Counted from the stretch's first letter, positions 52,525-61,884 are shown. The stretch: 64,000 nucleotides of DNA from Arthrobacter sp. CDRTa11 (GCF_026427775.1 NZ_CP044532.1:744001-808000), one strand, 5' to 3'. A program made the numbers and translations. Notes: generated by a model from the letters alone, not told the origin.

Positions 52525-52535
52525 GGTGCGTTTTC

Positions 52536-53669
52536 CTAGAGGGTTTTGGTTTCTGGTGCCCAGTCTTCGGGGAGGGCAGGAGAGGCGGGGGCGGTGCTTT
52601 CGACGTTGATGAAGGTGCCGGATTCGATGGACTCGGTGATGGAGACCATGGTGTCCAGGACGTGGTACGCGAGGCCGCCGGTGGCGCGGTGCGGGACACC
52701 GGCGCGGAGGGAGCGGGCCATGTCCAGGACGCCCATGCCGCGGCCGTTCGCCGGGCCGGTTGCCGGGATGGTGGTCCAGTCTTCGTCCCCGGTGCGCCAG
52801 AGTCTGATGTCGCCGTCGAAATAGTTCGGGTCAGGCAGGGAGATGGTGGCTTCCGTGCCGGTGATCTCCACGAAGCCCATCCGTTGGCGGGGGGATTCGA
52901 AGGAGAAGACGCTGTGGGAGGAGGCGCCGTTCTCGAATTGGGCCATCGCGGAGACATGGGTGGGTACTTCGACGGTGAACTCTTCGCCTGCTTTGGGTCC
53001 GGAGCCGATGACGCGGATGTCTTTGGCTTTGGAGCCGACGGCGGCGACTTTCCGGATGGAGCCGAAGGCCTGGATCAGGGTGGTGAGGTAGTACGGGCCC
53101 ATGTCGAAGAGCGGGCCGGCGCCGTGTTGGAAGAGGAACGCCGGGTTGGGGTGCCAGGATTCCGGGCCGGGGGTCTGGAAGGTGGTCATGGCGGTGAGCG
53201 GCGTGCCGATGTCGCCGCGCTGGATCAGGCGCAGGGCTGTTTGGAGGCCGGCGCCGAGGAACGTGTCGGGGGCGCAGCCCAGCCGGATCCCCGCGGCGTC
53301 CGCGGTTTTGAGCAGCCCCAGCCCGGATTCACGGTCCAGGGAGAAGGGCTTTTCAGTCCAGACGTGCTTTCCCGCGTTGACCGCGGCGGTGGCGACTTCG
53401 ACGTGGGCGGCGGGGATGGTGAGGTTAACGATGATTTCGACGTCGGGATGGTTCAGCGCCGCGTCCACCCCGCCGAACTCGGGGATGCCGTATTCGGTGG
53501 CCCGCGCTTGAGCGGTGTCTTCGAAGAGGTCAGCGATGACGTGAACTTTCAGGTCCGGGAAGCCGGTCAGGTTGTCCAGGTACTGCTTGCTGATGTTCCC
53601 GGCACCGATCACGGCGACGCCCACCGGGCCGCGGCCGGTGCCTGTGCCGGCCATCCCTGTGCCGGTCAT
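52536..53669 (-). CDS. Gfo/Idh/MocA family oxidoreductase
   Basis: 377 residues with a Gly/Thr-rich N-terminal tail (MTGTGMAGTGTGRGP), then VGVAVIGAGNISKQYLDNL and VWTEKPFSLDRESG. The central DMGPYYLTTLIQAFGSI helix is the family's substrate-site motif with its Asp and Tyr. A distinct branch from the other two Gfo/Idh proteins here. Starts inside the end of the upstream isomerase gene (4-base overlap). Cytosolic NAD(P)-linked dehydrogenase; substrate unknown. Confidence 0.92.
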   Translation of the reverse strand: MTGTGMAGTGTGRGPVGVAVIGAGNISKQYLDNLTGFPDLKVHVIADLFEDTAQARATEYGIPEFGGVDAALNHPDVEIIVNLTIPAAHVEVATAAVNAGKHVWTEKPFSLDRESGLGLLKTADAAGIRLGCAPDTFLGAGLQTALRLIQRGDIGTPLTAMTTFQTPGPESWHPNPAFLFQHGAGPLFDMGPYYLTTLIQAFGSIRKVAAVGSKAKDIRVIGSGPKAGEEFTVEVPTHVSAMAQFENGASSHSVFSFESPRQRMGFVEITGTEATISLPDPNYFDGDIRLWRTGDEDWTTIPATGPANGRGMGVLDMARSLRAGVPHRATGGLAYHVLDTMVSITESIESGTFINVESTAPASPALPEDWAPETKTL

Positions 53670-54418
53670 GCCAGCTCTCCTGCGTTCACGGCAGCGGTCT
53701 GGAGGTAGGCCAGGCTTTGGGCGATGCCGTCGAAGATGTCGCCGGCGTAGTCATCGAACTCCACCACCCCTACCTCCAGGGAAGCGGCGGCGTTGATGAC
53801 GTCCAGGACTGCGACCTTGCCTTGGCCGGCGGGTTGCTGGGCCTTCGTGTCGGTGTTCAGCGGGCCGTCCTTGATGTGGATGAACTTCACCCGGTCACCC
53901 AGCTTGGTGAGAATGTCCACGGGGTCCTGCCCGCCGACGGCCACCCAGTAGGTGTCCACCTCCAGCACGAGTTCAGGGTCCAGCAGGTCCGCAAAGTACT
54001 CCAGGGCGGTGCGGCCCTCAATGATCGACTCCAGCTCCCATTGGTGGTTGTGGTAGCCGACCCGGATGCCGTATTCCGCACCTTTTTTCGCTGCAGCGTT
54101 GAGCGCTGCCGCGGTGGCCTGGATGTCTTCGGCCGTCTGCCAGCGCTCCGCCGGGATGAACGGATCGATCACCGTGCTGATGCCGAGTTCCTTCGCCGCG
54201 GCAAAGATTTCGTCCTGGTCCTGGCTGAGCAGCGGTGCATGCCCGGAGGGTGCGGTCAGGCCGTTCTCCCGCAGCGCCGCGCCGAGTTCCTTTGCAGTAG
54301 CGACAAAGTTGTACGGCTCCACCTGCGTGAAACCAATCTCCGCGACCCTCCGGATGGTGCCGGCCAGGTCCTCCTGGATGGCGTTGCGCAGCGTGTAGAG
54401 CTGAAGTGAATACGTCAT
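53666..54418 (-). CDS. Sugar phosphate isomerase/epimerase family protein (short type)
   Basis: 250 residues from ATG 54418, with AGGAGA upstream. TIM barrel with SLQLYTLRNAIQEDL start, GYHNHQWELE, VLEVDTYWVAVGG (Asp), FIHIKDGPL (His) and VVEFDDY (Glu), the metal site of the IolE/hydroxypyruvate-isomerase group. First gene of the minus-strand operon and preceded by a good sigma-A promoter. Probably acts on a keto-sugar or inosose-type intermediate made by the dehydrogenases. Confidence 0.9.
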   Translation of the reverse strand: MTYSLQLYTLRNAIQEDLAGTIRRVAEIGFTQVEPYNFVATAKELGAALRENGLTAPSGHAPLLSQDQDEIFAAAKELGISTVIDPFIPAERWQTAEDIQATAAALNAAAKKGAEYGIRVGYHNHQWELESIIEGRTALEYFADLLDPELVLEVDTYWVAVGGQDPVDILTKLGDRVKFIHIKDGPLNTDTKAQQPAGQGKVAVLDVINAAASLEVGVVEFDDYAGDIFDGIAQSLAYLQTAAVNAGELA

Positions 54419-54455
54419 ATTCGTGGTTCTCCTGAAGTGCAGTTGGTTTCCCCTA

Positions 54456-54484
54456 AAGCTAGAACCACTTTTACCGAGCGTCAA
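54456..54484 (-). promoter_or_regulatory. Sigma-A promoter of the second sugar operon
   Basis: On the minus strand TTGACG (54484-54479) and TAGCTT (54461-54456) are 17 bases apart. An inverted repeat ACTTTT-N14-AAAAGT (54467-54492) straddles the -35 box and may be the ROK operator. Confidence 0.75.
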
Positions 54485-54557
54485 GCAAAAGTTGAATGAT
54501 GGGCATCAATCTTACTTCGAGGTGACAGGCAGAAGAATCGTGTGTTATCCATAAACA

Positions 54558-55769
54558 ATGAGCATCACCTCCCGTACCGCGCCTGCCAACCCTGATAGCG
54601 GCGGCAGTCTGGCGCGCGCCGGTGACCTCTTCCAGCTCCTGCGCGACGGCAAGGCGCGGACCCGGGCCGAACTGGCGCTGACAACCGGCCTCGCCCGTTC
54701 CACCGTCGCTGCACGCATCGATGCCCTCATCGCGTCCGGCCTTATTGCCGCGGCGGGGGAGGCGAACTCCAGCGGCGGCAGGCCGCCGTCGCGCTTTGCC
54801 TTCAACCCGGCGGCGCGTGCCGTCCTTGCCGTGGACGTCGGGGCCACCCATGTCATCGTGGCCCTCACCGATCTCAGCGGAGCAGTCCTGGCCGAACAGC
54901 GCCTGGTCCAGGACGTTGCCGACGGTCCGGAAACGGTTTTGGGCCGGGTGGTTGCCGAAGGGCTCTCACTCCTGGCAAAGGCTGGCCGGAGCATCAGTGA
55001 CCTTGCCGGCGTCGGGATCGGTTTGCCGGGTCCCGTCGAGCACGCCACCGGACGGCCCGTGAAGCCGCCCATCATGCCGGGTTGGGATGGGTTCGACGTG
55101 GTCAGCTATGTCCAGCGTTCCCTGCCGGGGCCTGTTCTGGTGGACAACGACGTGAACATCATGGCTTTGGGCGAGCGCAGTGCGCATTGGCCGGAACACC
55201 AGAATTTTGTGTTTATTAAGGTTGCCACAGGGATCGGTTCAGGCATCATCAGCAACGGCGAGCTGCAGCGCGGGGCCAATGGCACCGCCGGCGATCTTGG
55301 CCATGTCCGCGTTCCCCGCGGAGACGATGTGCTCTGCCGGTGCGGGAACCATGGCTGCCTGGAAGCTCTCGCGTCCGGGCCGGCGCTTGCCGCAGACCTG
55401 ACGCGTCAGGGAGTGCCCGCCTCGAAGGGCAGCGACGTGCTGCGCCTTGTGGCGGAGGGAAACCTGCCGGCCATCCAGGCGCTGCGCCAGGCCGGGCGGG
55501 ACGTGGGGGATGTCCTGGCTACTGTGGTGAACCTGCTGAACCCGTCCGTCATAGTTATTGGCGGAAGCCTGGGCCAGGCGGGAGAGCATTTGATGGCGGG
55601 CATCCGGGAAGTTGTTTACCGGCGTTCACTTCCGCTGGCTACAACCCACTTGCGGATTGCCCTCTCCAGAGCGGGGGACCAGGCCGCGATTTTCGGCGCG
55701 AGCCAAATGGTCACCCAGCATGTGTTGTCACCGGCGGCAATTGAGTCCACGCTCCAGGCGGCCGGCTAG
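54558..55769 (+). CDS. ROK family transcriptional regulator
   Basis: 403 residues. Winged helix about residues 25-85 (LFQLLRDGKARTRAELALTTGLARSTVAARIDAL in order), then the ROK domain: LAVDVGATHVIVALTD, GVGIGLPGPVEHATG, VDNDVNIMALGER and the zinc motif CRCGNHGCLEA. Divergent from the isomerase/dehydrogenase operon, so it likely represses that operon until a sugar binds. Strongly similar to the ROK protein at 3421-4683. The ATG follows TATCCA by 6 bases with no ribosome site. Confidence 0.93.
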   Translation: MSITSRTAPANPDSGGSLARAGDLFQLLRDGKARTRAELALTTGLARSTVAARIDALIASGLIAAAGEANSSGGRPPSRFAFNPAARAVLAVDVGATHVIVALTDLSGAVLAEQRLVQDVADGPETVLGRVVAEGLSLLAKAGRSISDLAGVGIGLPGPVEHATGRPVKPPIMPGWDGFDVVSYVQRSLPGPVLVDNDVNIMALGERSAHWPEHQNFVFIKVATGIGSGIISNGELQRGANGTAGDLGHVRVPRGDDVLCRCGNHGCLEALASGPALAADLTRQGVPASKGSDVLRLVAEGNLPAIQALRQAGRDVGDVLATVVNLLNPSVIVIGGSLGQAGEHLMAGIREVVYRRSLPLATTHLRIALSRAGDQAAIFGASQMVTQHVLSPAAIESTLQAAG

Positions 55770-55789
55770 AGCTCTTGTCAGGTTTCGTG

Positions 55790-56749
55790 TCAGGCAGGGA
55801 TAACCCGGATGGGTGCGCCTGCCAACCAGGCGTTGACGTCCTCGAAGGCACCGCCATAGAACTGCCGGTAGCTCTCCCGTGTGACATAACCCAGGTGTGG
55901 CGACAGGACGGTATTGGGGGCCGCGAGGATCGGGTGGGCCGCCGGCAGGGGTTCCTGGTCAAACACATCCAGGGCGGCGCCGCGGATCCAGCCCTCCGCC
56001 AGGGCCCGGACCAGGGCATCCTGGTCAACCAGAGCGCCGCGGGCTGTGTTCACCAGGATGCCTTCGGGTCCCAGCAGCCGCAGCTCCCGCTCACCCACCG
56101 TGCCTTCCGATCGGGGGGACAGCCGCAGGTGAAGGGTGGCCACATCGGAACTTCGGAAAAGATCGTCCTTGCTCACCTTCCGGACTCCTGCGTCCGCGGC
56201 GGCCTCATCGGTCAGGTTCTCACTCCAGGCCAGCACGTCCATGCCAAATGCCTGGCCATAGGCTGCAATCCGGCGGCCGATCTTGCCAAGCCCCACGATG
56301 CCCAGCGTCTTGCCGGCCAGTTCAAACCCCACAGTGCTCTGCCACGCCCCGGAGCGCATCGAGTTGTCTTCAGCGGGGAGGTTCCGGGCGATCGCCAGCA
56401 GCAGGGCCCAGGTGAGTTCCGGCGCTGCCGCAGGTGATCCCGGCGTCCCGCAAACAGTGATGCCATGCTCTTCTGCGGCTGCCACATCAATGGCTGCATT
56501 AGCCATCCCGGTGGTGACCAGGAGCTTCAATGCAGGCAGCTTTTCCAGGACCGGGCGGGGAAACGGAGTCCGCTCGCGCATGGCGATGACCATGGAATAA
56601 CCGGCCAGCGCGGCCACCAACGCTTCCTGCGAGGTGAAGGGCTCCCGGAAGACGGTGACGGATACACCCTCTTTCTCAAGGGCGGTCCAGTCGGCGAAGC
56701 CGTGCGCAACATCCTGGTAGTCATCCAGAATGGCAAGCCGGTGCCCCAT
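55790..56749 (-). CDS. D-isomer-specific 2-hydroxyacid dehydrogenase
   Basis: 319 residues from ATG 56749 (AAGGAGCAG upstream). NAD-binding GIVGLGKIGRRIA, and the catalytic Arg (NTARGALVD), Glu (DVFDQEPLP) and His (LSPHLGYVT) are in place. Reduces a 2-keto acid to the D-hydroxy acid or the reverse in the cytosol. The nearby glyoxylate genes make glyoxylate or hydroxypyruvate possible substrates, but that is only proximity. Convergent with the ROK gene. Confidence 0.93.
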   Translation of the reverse strand: MGHRLAILDDYQDVAHGFADWTALEKEGVSVTVFREPFTSQEALVAALAGYSMVIAMRERTPFPRPVLEKLPALKLLVTTGMANAAIDVAAAEEHGITVCGTPGSPAAAPELTWALLLAIARNLPAEDNSMRSGAWQSTVGFELAGKTLGIVGLGKIGRRIAAYGQAFGMDVLAWSENLTDEAAADAGVRKVSKDDLFRSSDVATLHLRLSPRSEGTVGERELRLLGPEGILVNTARGALVDQDALVRALAEGWIRGAALDVFDQEPLPAAHPILAAPNTVLSPHLGYVTRESYRQFYGGAFEDVNAWLAGAPIRVIPA

Positions 56750-56870
56750 GTCTGCTCCTTCGTCCGTCGGTGGCGTGATGCTTATCGTATGCCAGCCCGG
56801 GACCATCGTTGCCCGCCGCGAAGGGTGTCTCTGCAGTGAGCGCGAACGAACACTTAAGCCCCCGAACAAC

Positions 56871-56935
56871 AGCGCGAACTGGCAGCTAATGCCCTCAAAA
56901 CTTGGTTTTGGGGTCATTAGCTGCCAGTTCGCGCT
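56871..56935. repeat. 65-bp near-perfect inverted repeat
   Basis: 31-base arms (from AGCGCGAACTGGCAGCTAAT inward to CAAAAC) differ at two positions and close on the three-base loop TTG. A partial extra copy of the arm end (AGCGCGAAC) lies just upstream, at about 56839. It stands between the dehydrogenase start and the aceB end. Confidence 0.9.
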
Positions 56936-57028
56936 TTGATGGGTTCCGTTGCCGGGCCGGCGCCCCGGATTTCGGGGTTCCTGTTGCGAACGGTGCCGGC
57001 CCGGCAGACGGAAGTCTTTTGCAGCTGA

Positions 57029-58681
57029 CTACGCTGCGGTGAGTTCCTCCTGGCTTGCCTTTTCACGGGCTTCGGTCAGGTACCGCGCGTAGGCGGGGAG
57101 GGTGAGGAAGGAGGGGAAGTCCTGGCTGAGTGTGACTTCCTCGAAGATGTCGCGGGAGTCTTCGAAGCGGTCTCCGTCGAAGCGTTCCAGGCGTGCGAAC
57201 TCTTCGTCGAGCAGTTCCTCGATCCAGTGGTGGGTGATGATTTCGCCGCGGTCGGTGATGGCGGACGCGTACATCCACTGCCAGATCTGGGAGCGGGAGA
57301 TTTCCGCGGTGGCGGCGTCTTCCATGAGGTTGTGGATGGCGACGGCGCCGTTCCCGCGGAGCCAGGACTCGATGTAGCGGATGCCTACCTCGATGTTGTT
57401 CCGGATGCCCTGTTCGGTGATGGTCCCGGTGGTGGCGGCCACGTTGATGAGGGCGCGGTCGTTGGGGATGACGTCCTCGCGGGTGCGGTCCAGCTGGTTG
57501 GGGCATTCGCCGAGGGTGGCGTCGAACACTTCGCGGCAGACCGGAACGAGGTCGGGGTGGGCCACCCAGGAGCCGTCGAAGCCGTCGTTGGCCTCGCGGG
57601 TTTTGTCGGCACGGACCTTCTCGAACGCGTTGGTGTTGGCTGCTTCGTCCTTGCGGTTGGGGACGGCCGCGGCCATTCCGCCGATGGCCATGGCGCCGCG
57701 CTTGTGGCAGGCGCGGACCAGCTGTTCGGTGTAGGCGCGCATGAAGGGCTGGGTCATGGTCACTTGGGCGCGGTCCGGCAGGACGAACCGGGGGCCGCGG
57801 GTGCGGAAGTTCTTGATCAGGGAGAAGATGTAGTCCCAGCGGCCGGCGTTAAGGCCGGCGGCGTGGTCGCGCAGTTCGTAGAGGATCTCCTCCATTTCGA
57901 ACGCGGCGGTGATGGTCTCGATCAGCACGGTGGCGCGGATGGTGCCCTGCGGGATGTCCAGCAGGTCCTGGGCGAGGATGAAGATGTCGTTCCAGAGCCG
58001 GGCTTCGAGGTGGTTTTCGATCTTGGGCAGGTAGAAGTACGGGCCTTTGCCCTGGGCGATGAGGCGGTGGGCGTTGTGGAAGAAGAACAGACCGAAGTCC
58101 ACGATCCCCCCGGCCACGGGAGCGCCGTCGATGATCATGTGCTTCTCGGGCAGGTGCCAGCCGCGGGGACGGACCACGATGGTGGGCAGATCCTCGGCGG
58201 GGCGGAGCTTGTATTCCTTGCCTTCGGGGCTCGTGTAGTCGATGCGTCGTTCGAGGGCGTCGGTGAGGTTCAGCTGACCCTTGATGACGTTGCGCCACGT
58301 GGGGGTGGAGGAATCTTCCATGTCCGCGAGCCAGACCTTTGCGCCGGAGTTCAGCGCGTTGATGGTCATCTTCTTGTCCACCGGGCCGGTGATCTCCACC
58401 CGGCGGTCCTCCAGCCCGGGCGCGGGCGGAGCGACGCGCCACGACGGGTCGTTGCGGATGTCCTCGGTCTCCGGCAGGAACGTCGGGTCCTGGCCTGCGG
58501 CGATGTCTGCCCGGCGGGTCCGACGTGCCTGCAGGAGTTCCTGCCGCCGCTCAGCCGTAGCCCGGTGCAGTTTGGCGACAAACTCCAGGGCATCCGGAGT
58601 GAGTACCTCGTTCTGCCGGCAAATAGGCTGCGCGGTCAGTGTGATGCCGTTGATCGTGAAGTTGTCCGTGAAGGTGTTCAT
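57029..58681 (-). CDS. aceB: Malate synthase A
   Basis: 550 residues from ATG 58681, preceded by AGGAGC. Single-domain-type malate synthase [22 protein letters not shown] region, [12 protein letters not shown], the [22 protein letters not shown] catalytic segment in parts, [26 protein letters not shown] and [11 protein letters not shown]. Condenses glyoxylate with acetyl-CoA to malate in the glyoxylate shunt. It lies 148 bases downstream of aceA on the same strand, with an inverted repeat between them. Confidence 0.96.
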   Translation of the reverse strand: MNTFTDNFTINGITLTAQPICRQNEVLTPDALEFVAKLHRATAERRQELLQARRTRRADIAAGQDPTFLPETEDIRNDPSWRVAPPAPGLEDRRVEITGPVDKKMTINALNSGAKVWLADMEDSSTPTWRNVIKGQLNLTDALERRIDYTSPEGKEYKLRPAEDLPTIVVRPRGWHLPEKHMIIDGAPVAGGIVDFGLFFFHNAHRLIAQGKGPYFYLPKIENHLEARLWNDIFILAQDLLDIPQGTIRATVLIETITAAFEMEEILYELRDHAAGLNAGRWDYIFSLIKNFRTRGPRFVLPDRAQVTMTQPFMRAYTEQLVRACHKRGAMAIGGMAAAVPNRKDEAANTNAFEKVRADKTREANDGFDGSWVAHPDLVPVCREVFDATLGECPNQLDRTREDVIPNDRALINVAATTGTITEQGIRNNIEVGIRYIESWLRGNGAVAIHNLMEDAATAEISRSQIWQWMYASAITDRGEIITHHWIEELLDEEFARLERFDGDRFEDSRDIFEEVTLSQDFPSFLTLPAYARYLTEAREKASQEELTAA

Positions 58682-58712
58682 TTCAATTGCTCCTGGTGCT
58701 GTGCCCACCTGG

Positions 58713-58760
58713 GTAGCAGTAAGTGTCGTTTTGAGCTTCCAAAACGACACTTACTGCTAC
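58713..58760. repeat. Perfect 20-bp inverted repeat between aceA and aceB
   Basis: GTAGCAGTAAGTGTCGTTTT and its exact complement enclose the 8-base loop GAGCTTCC. Outside it CCCAC and GTGGG can extend the stem. It sits 32 bases upstream of the aceB start. Confidence 0.92.
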
Positions 58761-58828
58761 TTACGTGGGGAGGGGGGCCACGGCCCGGGTTCCCTCGCGA
58801 GCTTGCGAGCGGAGGGCATGGCTGGGGA

Positions 58829-60172
58829 TTAGTGGAACTGGCCTTCTTCGGTGGATCCCACCAGTGCCAGGGTTGATGCGTTCGGGTTGAGCGCGGTAGC
58901 GATGTCGTCGAAGTAGCCGGTGCCGACTTCGCGCTGGTGCTTGGTTGCGGTGTAGCCGCGGGATTCGGAGGCGAATTCCTTTTCCTGGAGCTCGACGTAG
59001 GCGCTCATGCCTTCACGGGCGTAGCCGTGGGCGAGGTCGAACATCGAGTAGTTCAGGGCGTGGAAGCCGGCCAGGGTGATGAACTGGAACGTGAAGCCCA
59101 TGGCGCCGAGTTCACGCTGGAACTTGGCGATGGTGGCGTCGTCCAGGTGCTTGCGCCAGTTGAATGACGGCGAGCAGTTGTAGGAGAGCATCTGGTCCGG
59201 GAAGTCGGCCTTGACGGCTTCGGCGAATTTGCGGGCCAGCTCAAGGTCCGGGGTGCCCGTTTCCATCCAGATGAGGTCGGAGTACGGGGCGTAGGCCTTG
59301 GCGCGGGCGATGCAGGGTTCGATGCCGTTGCGGACCTTGTAGAAGCCTTCCGGGGTGCGAACCGGCTGGCCCCCTTCGCGGAGGACGAATTCCTGGTCGC
59401 GGGGGTCGACGTCGGAGGTGATCAGGGTGGCTGCCTCGGCGTCGGTGCGGGCGATGACCACCGACGGTGTGCCGGCGACGTCTGCAGCGAGGCGGGCCGC
59501 GTTCAGGGTCCGGACGTGCTGCTGGGTGGGGATCAGGACCTTGCCGCCGAGGTGGCCGCACTTCTTCTCCGAGGCGAGCTGGTCTTCCCAGTGCACACCC
59601 GAGGCGCCGGCCTGGATCATGGATTTCATGAGCTCGTAGGCGTTCAGCGGCCCGCCGAAGCCAGCCTCGGCGTCGGCAACAATCGGCACCATCCAGTCCT
59701 CAACGGTCTGGATGCCCTCGGAGAACTCGATCTGGTCTGCCCGGAGCAGGGCGTTGTTGATGCGGCGCACCACTGTGGGTACCGAGTTGGCCGGGTAGAG
59801 CGACTGGTCCGGGTAGGTGTGGCCGGAGTTGTTGGCGTCCGCGGCCACCTGCCAGCCTGAGAGGTAGATGGCGCGGAGGCCGGCCTTGACCTGCTGCACA
59901 GCCTGGTTGCCGGTCAGGGCGCCCAAGGCGTTCGTGTAGCCGCCGGTCTTGTGCTCCTCGGTCAGCTGCTTCCACAGCTTTTCCGAGCCGCGGCGGGCCA
60001 GAGTGTGCTCTTCGGAGACACGGCCACGGAGGCGGACGACATCCGCGGCCTTGTAGTCCCGGGTCACACCTTCCCAGCGCGGGTTGGCGGCCCACTCAAG
60101 CTCCAGGGCGGCGGCCTGCTCTGTTGTGTCCTGGCCGGACGGCTCCTGGGTGGGCTCAAATGCTGCAGTCAT
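58829..60172 (-). CDS. aceA: Isocitrate lyase
   Basis: 447 residues. The active-site loop [13 protein letters not shown], the family motifs [25 protein letters not shown] and [10 protein letters not shown] are intact. Splits isocitrate to glyoxylate and succinate, the entry to the glyoxylate shunt. Divergent from the ramB-like regulator, with about 180 bases between starts, which hold a GC hairpin and repeated AAGTGCT motifs (minus strand, around 60285-60305). Confidence 0.97.
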   Translation of the reverse strand: MTAAFEPTQEPSGQDTTEQAAALELEWAANPRWEGVTRDYKAADVVRLRGRVSEEHTLARRGSEKLWKQLTEEHKTGGYTNALGALTGNQAVQQVKAGLRAIYLSGWQVAADANNSGHTYPDQSLYPANSVPTVVRRINNALLRADQIEFSEGIQTVEDWMVPIVADAEAGFGGPLNAYELMKSMIQAGASGVHWEDQLASEKKCGHLGGKVLIPTQQHVRTLNAARLAADVAGTPSVVIARTDAEAATLITSDVDPRDQEFVLREGGQPVRTPEGFYKVRNGIEPCIARAKAYAPYSDLIWMETGTPDLELARKFAEAVKADFPDQMLSYNCSPSFNWRKHLDDATIAKFQRELGAMGFTFQFITLAGFHALNYSMFDLAHGYAREGMSAYVELQEKEFASESRGYTATKHQREVGTGYFDDIATALNPNASTLALVGSTEEGQFH

Positions 60173-60210
60173 CGTTGATCTCCTTGATTGAGCTCCGGGG
60201 TGGTAATCCG

Positions 60211-60244
60211 CCGGCCAGGGCTGCTTCCTTGCAGTCCCGGCCGG
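60211..60244 (-). promoter_or_regulatory. Hairpin in the aceA leader
   Basis: CCGGCC-x-GGGCTGC and GCAGTCCCGGCCGG pair at 12 of 14 positions (G-U pairs would fill the rest in RNA) around TTCCTT. It lies 39-72 bases upstream of the aceA ATG, so it should be in the untranslated leader. Confidence 0.45.
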
Positions 60245-60322
60245 CTACCCCGGTGCGGTGTTTCTTTCCGTGATCCCTACTTTTCAGCACTTTCAAGCAC
60301 TTCTCTAGGGGAAAACAATGGA

Positions 60323-60348
60323 AAGAAATGCATTTCTTCGCGTATCCT
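60323..60348 (+). promoter_or_regulatory. Palindrome and -10 box of the ramB-like gene
   Basis: AAGAAATGCATTTCTT (60323-60338) is a perfect 16-bp palindrome, followed 4 bases later by TATCCT (60343-60348), which is 6 bases from the ATG. It is well placed for autoregulation of the regulator and possibly for control of aceA. Confidence 0.65.
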
Positions 60349-60354
60349 CAAGAA

Positions 60355-61842
60355 ATGTCCCCTTCAAGCTGGAACCGCAAAGCCGCCACACCGCCGTCGT
60401 CCCCTGCCGCCCCGGAACTGGACGTCATCAGCCTCGGCCGCCGCGTCCGCCACCTGCGCAAAGCGGCTGGACTGACGCTCGATGACCTGAGCGCCGCCGT
60501 CGGGACCGCGCCCAGCCAGCTGAGCCTGATCGAAAACGGCAAGCGAGAGCCCAAGCTGGGACTCCTGCAGCAGCTCGCGGCCGCGCTGAATGTGGGCATC
60601 GACCAGTTGCTCGGCGCGGAGCCGCCCAACCGCAGGGCAGCCCTGGAAATCGAGCTGGAACGGTACCAGCGCAGTCCCATCTATGAGTCCCTTAACCTGC
60701 CGAAAATCCGCATCAGCTCGCGGCTTCCCATGGACGTGCTCGAGTCGATGGTTGGGCTGCAGCATGAGCTGGAACGCAAGCTCAACGAGCAGATCGCCAC
60801 CCCGGAGGAGGCCCGCCGCGCCAACGGTGAGCTGCGGGCCATGATGCGGGAGCGGAACAACTACTTTCCCGAGTATGAGGCGGAGGCCCAGAAGGTGCTG
60901 GCGACCGTCGGGCACACCACCGGTCCGCTGTCCCAGCACGTGATCGCCGACATCGCCGCGCACCTCGGCTTCAGCCTCCATCATGTGGGCGATTTGCCGC
61001 ATTCAACGCGTTCGGTGACCGATCTTAAGAATCACAGAATTTATCTCACGCAGAATCAGCGGACTGACCACGACCCCCGCTCGGTGCTGCTGCAGGCCCT
61101 GGGCCACTACGTCCTGGGCCACCAAACGCCCAAAAACTATGGCGATTTCCTGATGCAGCGCGTGGCCACCAATTACTTTGCCGCCGCGCTGATGCTTCCG
61201 GAGAAGGCCACGGTGGACTTCCTACAGAAGGCCAAGCAGGCCAAGGAAATTGCCGTCGAGGACATCCGTGACGCCTTTGCCGTTTCCTACGAAACGGCCG
61301 CGCACCGGTTCACCAACCTCGCCACCCAGCACCTGGACATCCGCACGCACTTCCAGAAGACACACCAGAGCGGCATCATCTACAAGGCTTACGAGAACGA
61401 CGGCGTGACGTTCCCGCAGGACCACACCGGCGCCATCGAGGGCCAGCCGTCATGCAAGCAGTGGACGTCACGGGTGGTGTTCGACGTCCCCGACAAGTTC
61501 AGGGCATACAACCAGTACACGGACACTCCGGCGGGGACTTACTGGTGCACTGCCAGGACCGAGCGCTCGGCCAACGGCGAATTCTCGCTGTCGGTAGGTG
61601 TGCCCTACGCCCACGTGAAATGGTTCCGCGGCCGGGACACCACCGAGCGGTCCAAGTCCACGTGCCCGGACGAGAGCTGCTGCAAACGTCCTCCGGCTTC
61701 GCTGGCCTCTGAATGGGCAGGCAATGCCTGGCCGTCGGCGCGGGCGCACTCGCACCTGCTCGCCGCCATGCCGCCAGGCGCGTTCCCCGGCGTGGACGAA
61801 ACCGAGGTGTATAGCTTCCTGCAGGCGCACTCGGGGAAGTAA
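60355..61842 (+). CDS. ramB: RamB-like regulator of acetate/glyoxylate metabolism
   Basis: 495 residues from ATG 60355. N-terminal XRE helix-turn-helix (VRHLRKAAGLTLDDLSAAVGTAPSQLSLIENG in order), a middle region with an IrrE/ImmA-like segment (VLLQALGHYVLGH, where a peptidase HExxH would be but is not) and the C-terminal short-chain fatty-acyl regulator domain with a Cys cluster (STCPDESCCKRP). In Corynebacterium RamB represses aceA and aceB; here it is divergent from them. The start is leaderless. Confidence 0.9.
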   Translation: MSPSSWNRKAATPPSSPAAPELDVISLGRRVRHLRKAAGLTLDDLSAAVGTAPSQLSLIENGKREPKLGLLQQLAAALNVGIDQLLGAEPPNRRAALEIELERYQRSPIYESLNLPKIRISSRLPMDVLESMVGLQHELERKLNEQIATPEEARRANGELRAMMRERNNYFPEYEAEAQKVLATVGHTTGPLSQHVIADIAAHLGFSLHHVGDLPHSTRSVTDLKNHRIYLTQNQRTDHDPRSVLLQALGHYVLGHQTPKNYGDFLMQRVATNYFAAALMLPEKATVDFLQKAKQAKEIAVEDIRDAFAVSYETAAHRFTNLATQHLDIRTHFQKTHQSGIIYKAYENDGVTFPQDHTGAIEGQPSCKQWTSRVVFDVPDKFRAYNQYTDTPAGTYWCTARTERSANGEFSLSVGVPYAHVKWFRGRDTTERSKSTCPDESCCKRPPASLASEWAGNAWPSARAHSHLLAAMPPGAFPGVDETEVYSFLQAHSGK

Positions 61843-61884
61843 TCCGTGGATGAGTGCCCCTTCCAGGCCTAAGAGCTGCACGCC

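Noticed and set aside
52467..53708. 413-codon frame opposite the Gfo/Idh gene
   Set aside because: Shadow frame; very Gly/Glu/Val-rich and with no recognisable motif.
57227..58876. 549-codon open frame opposite aceB
   Set aside because: Antisense shadow of malate synthase; composition is Gly/Val/Asp-biased and matches no family.
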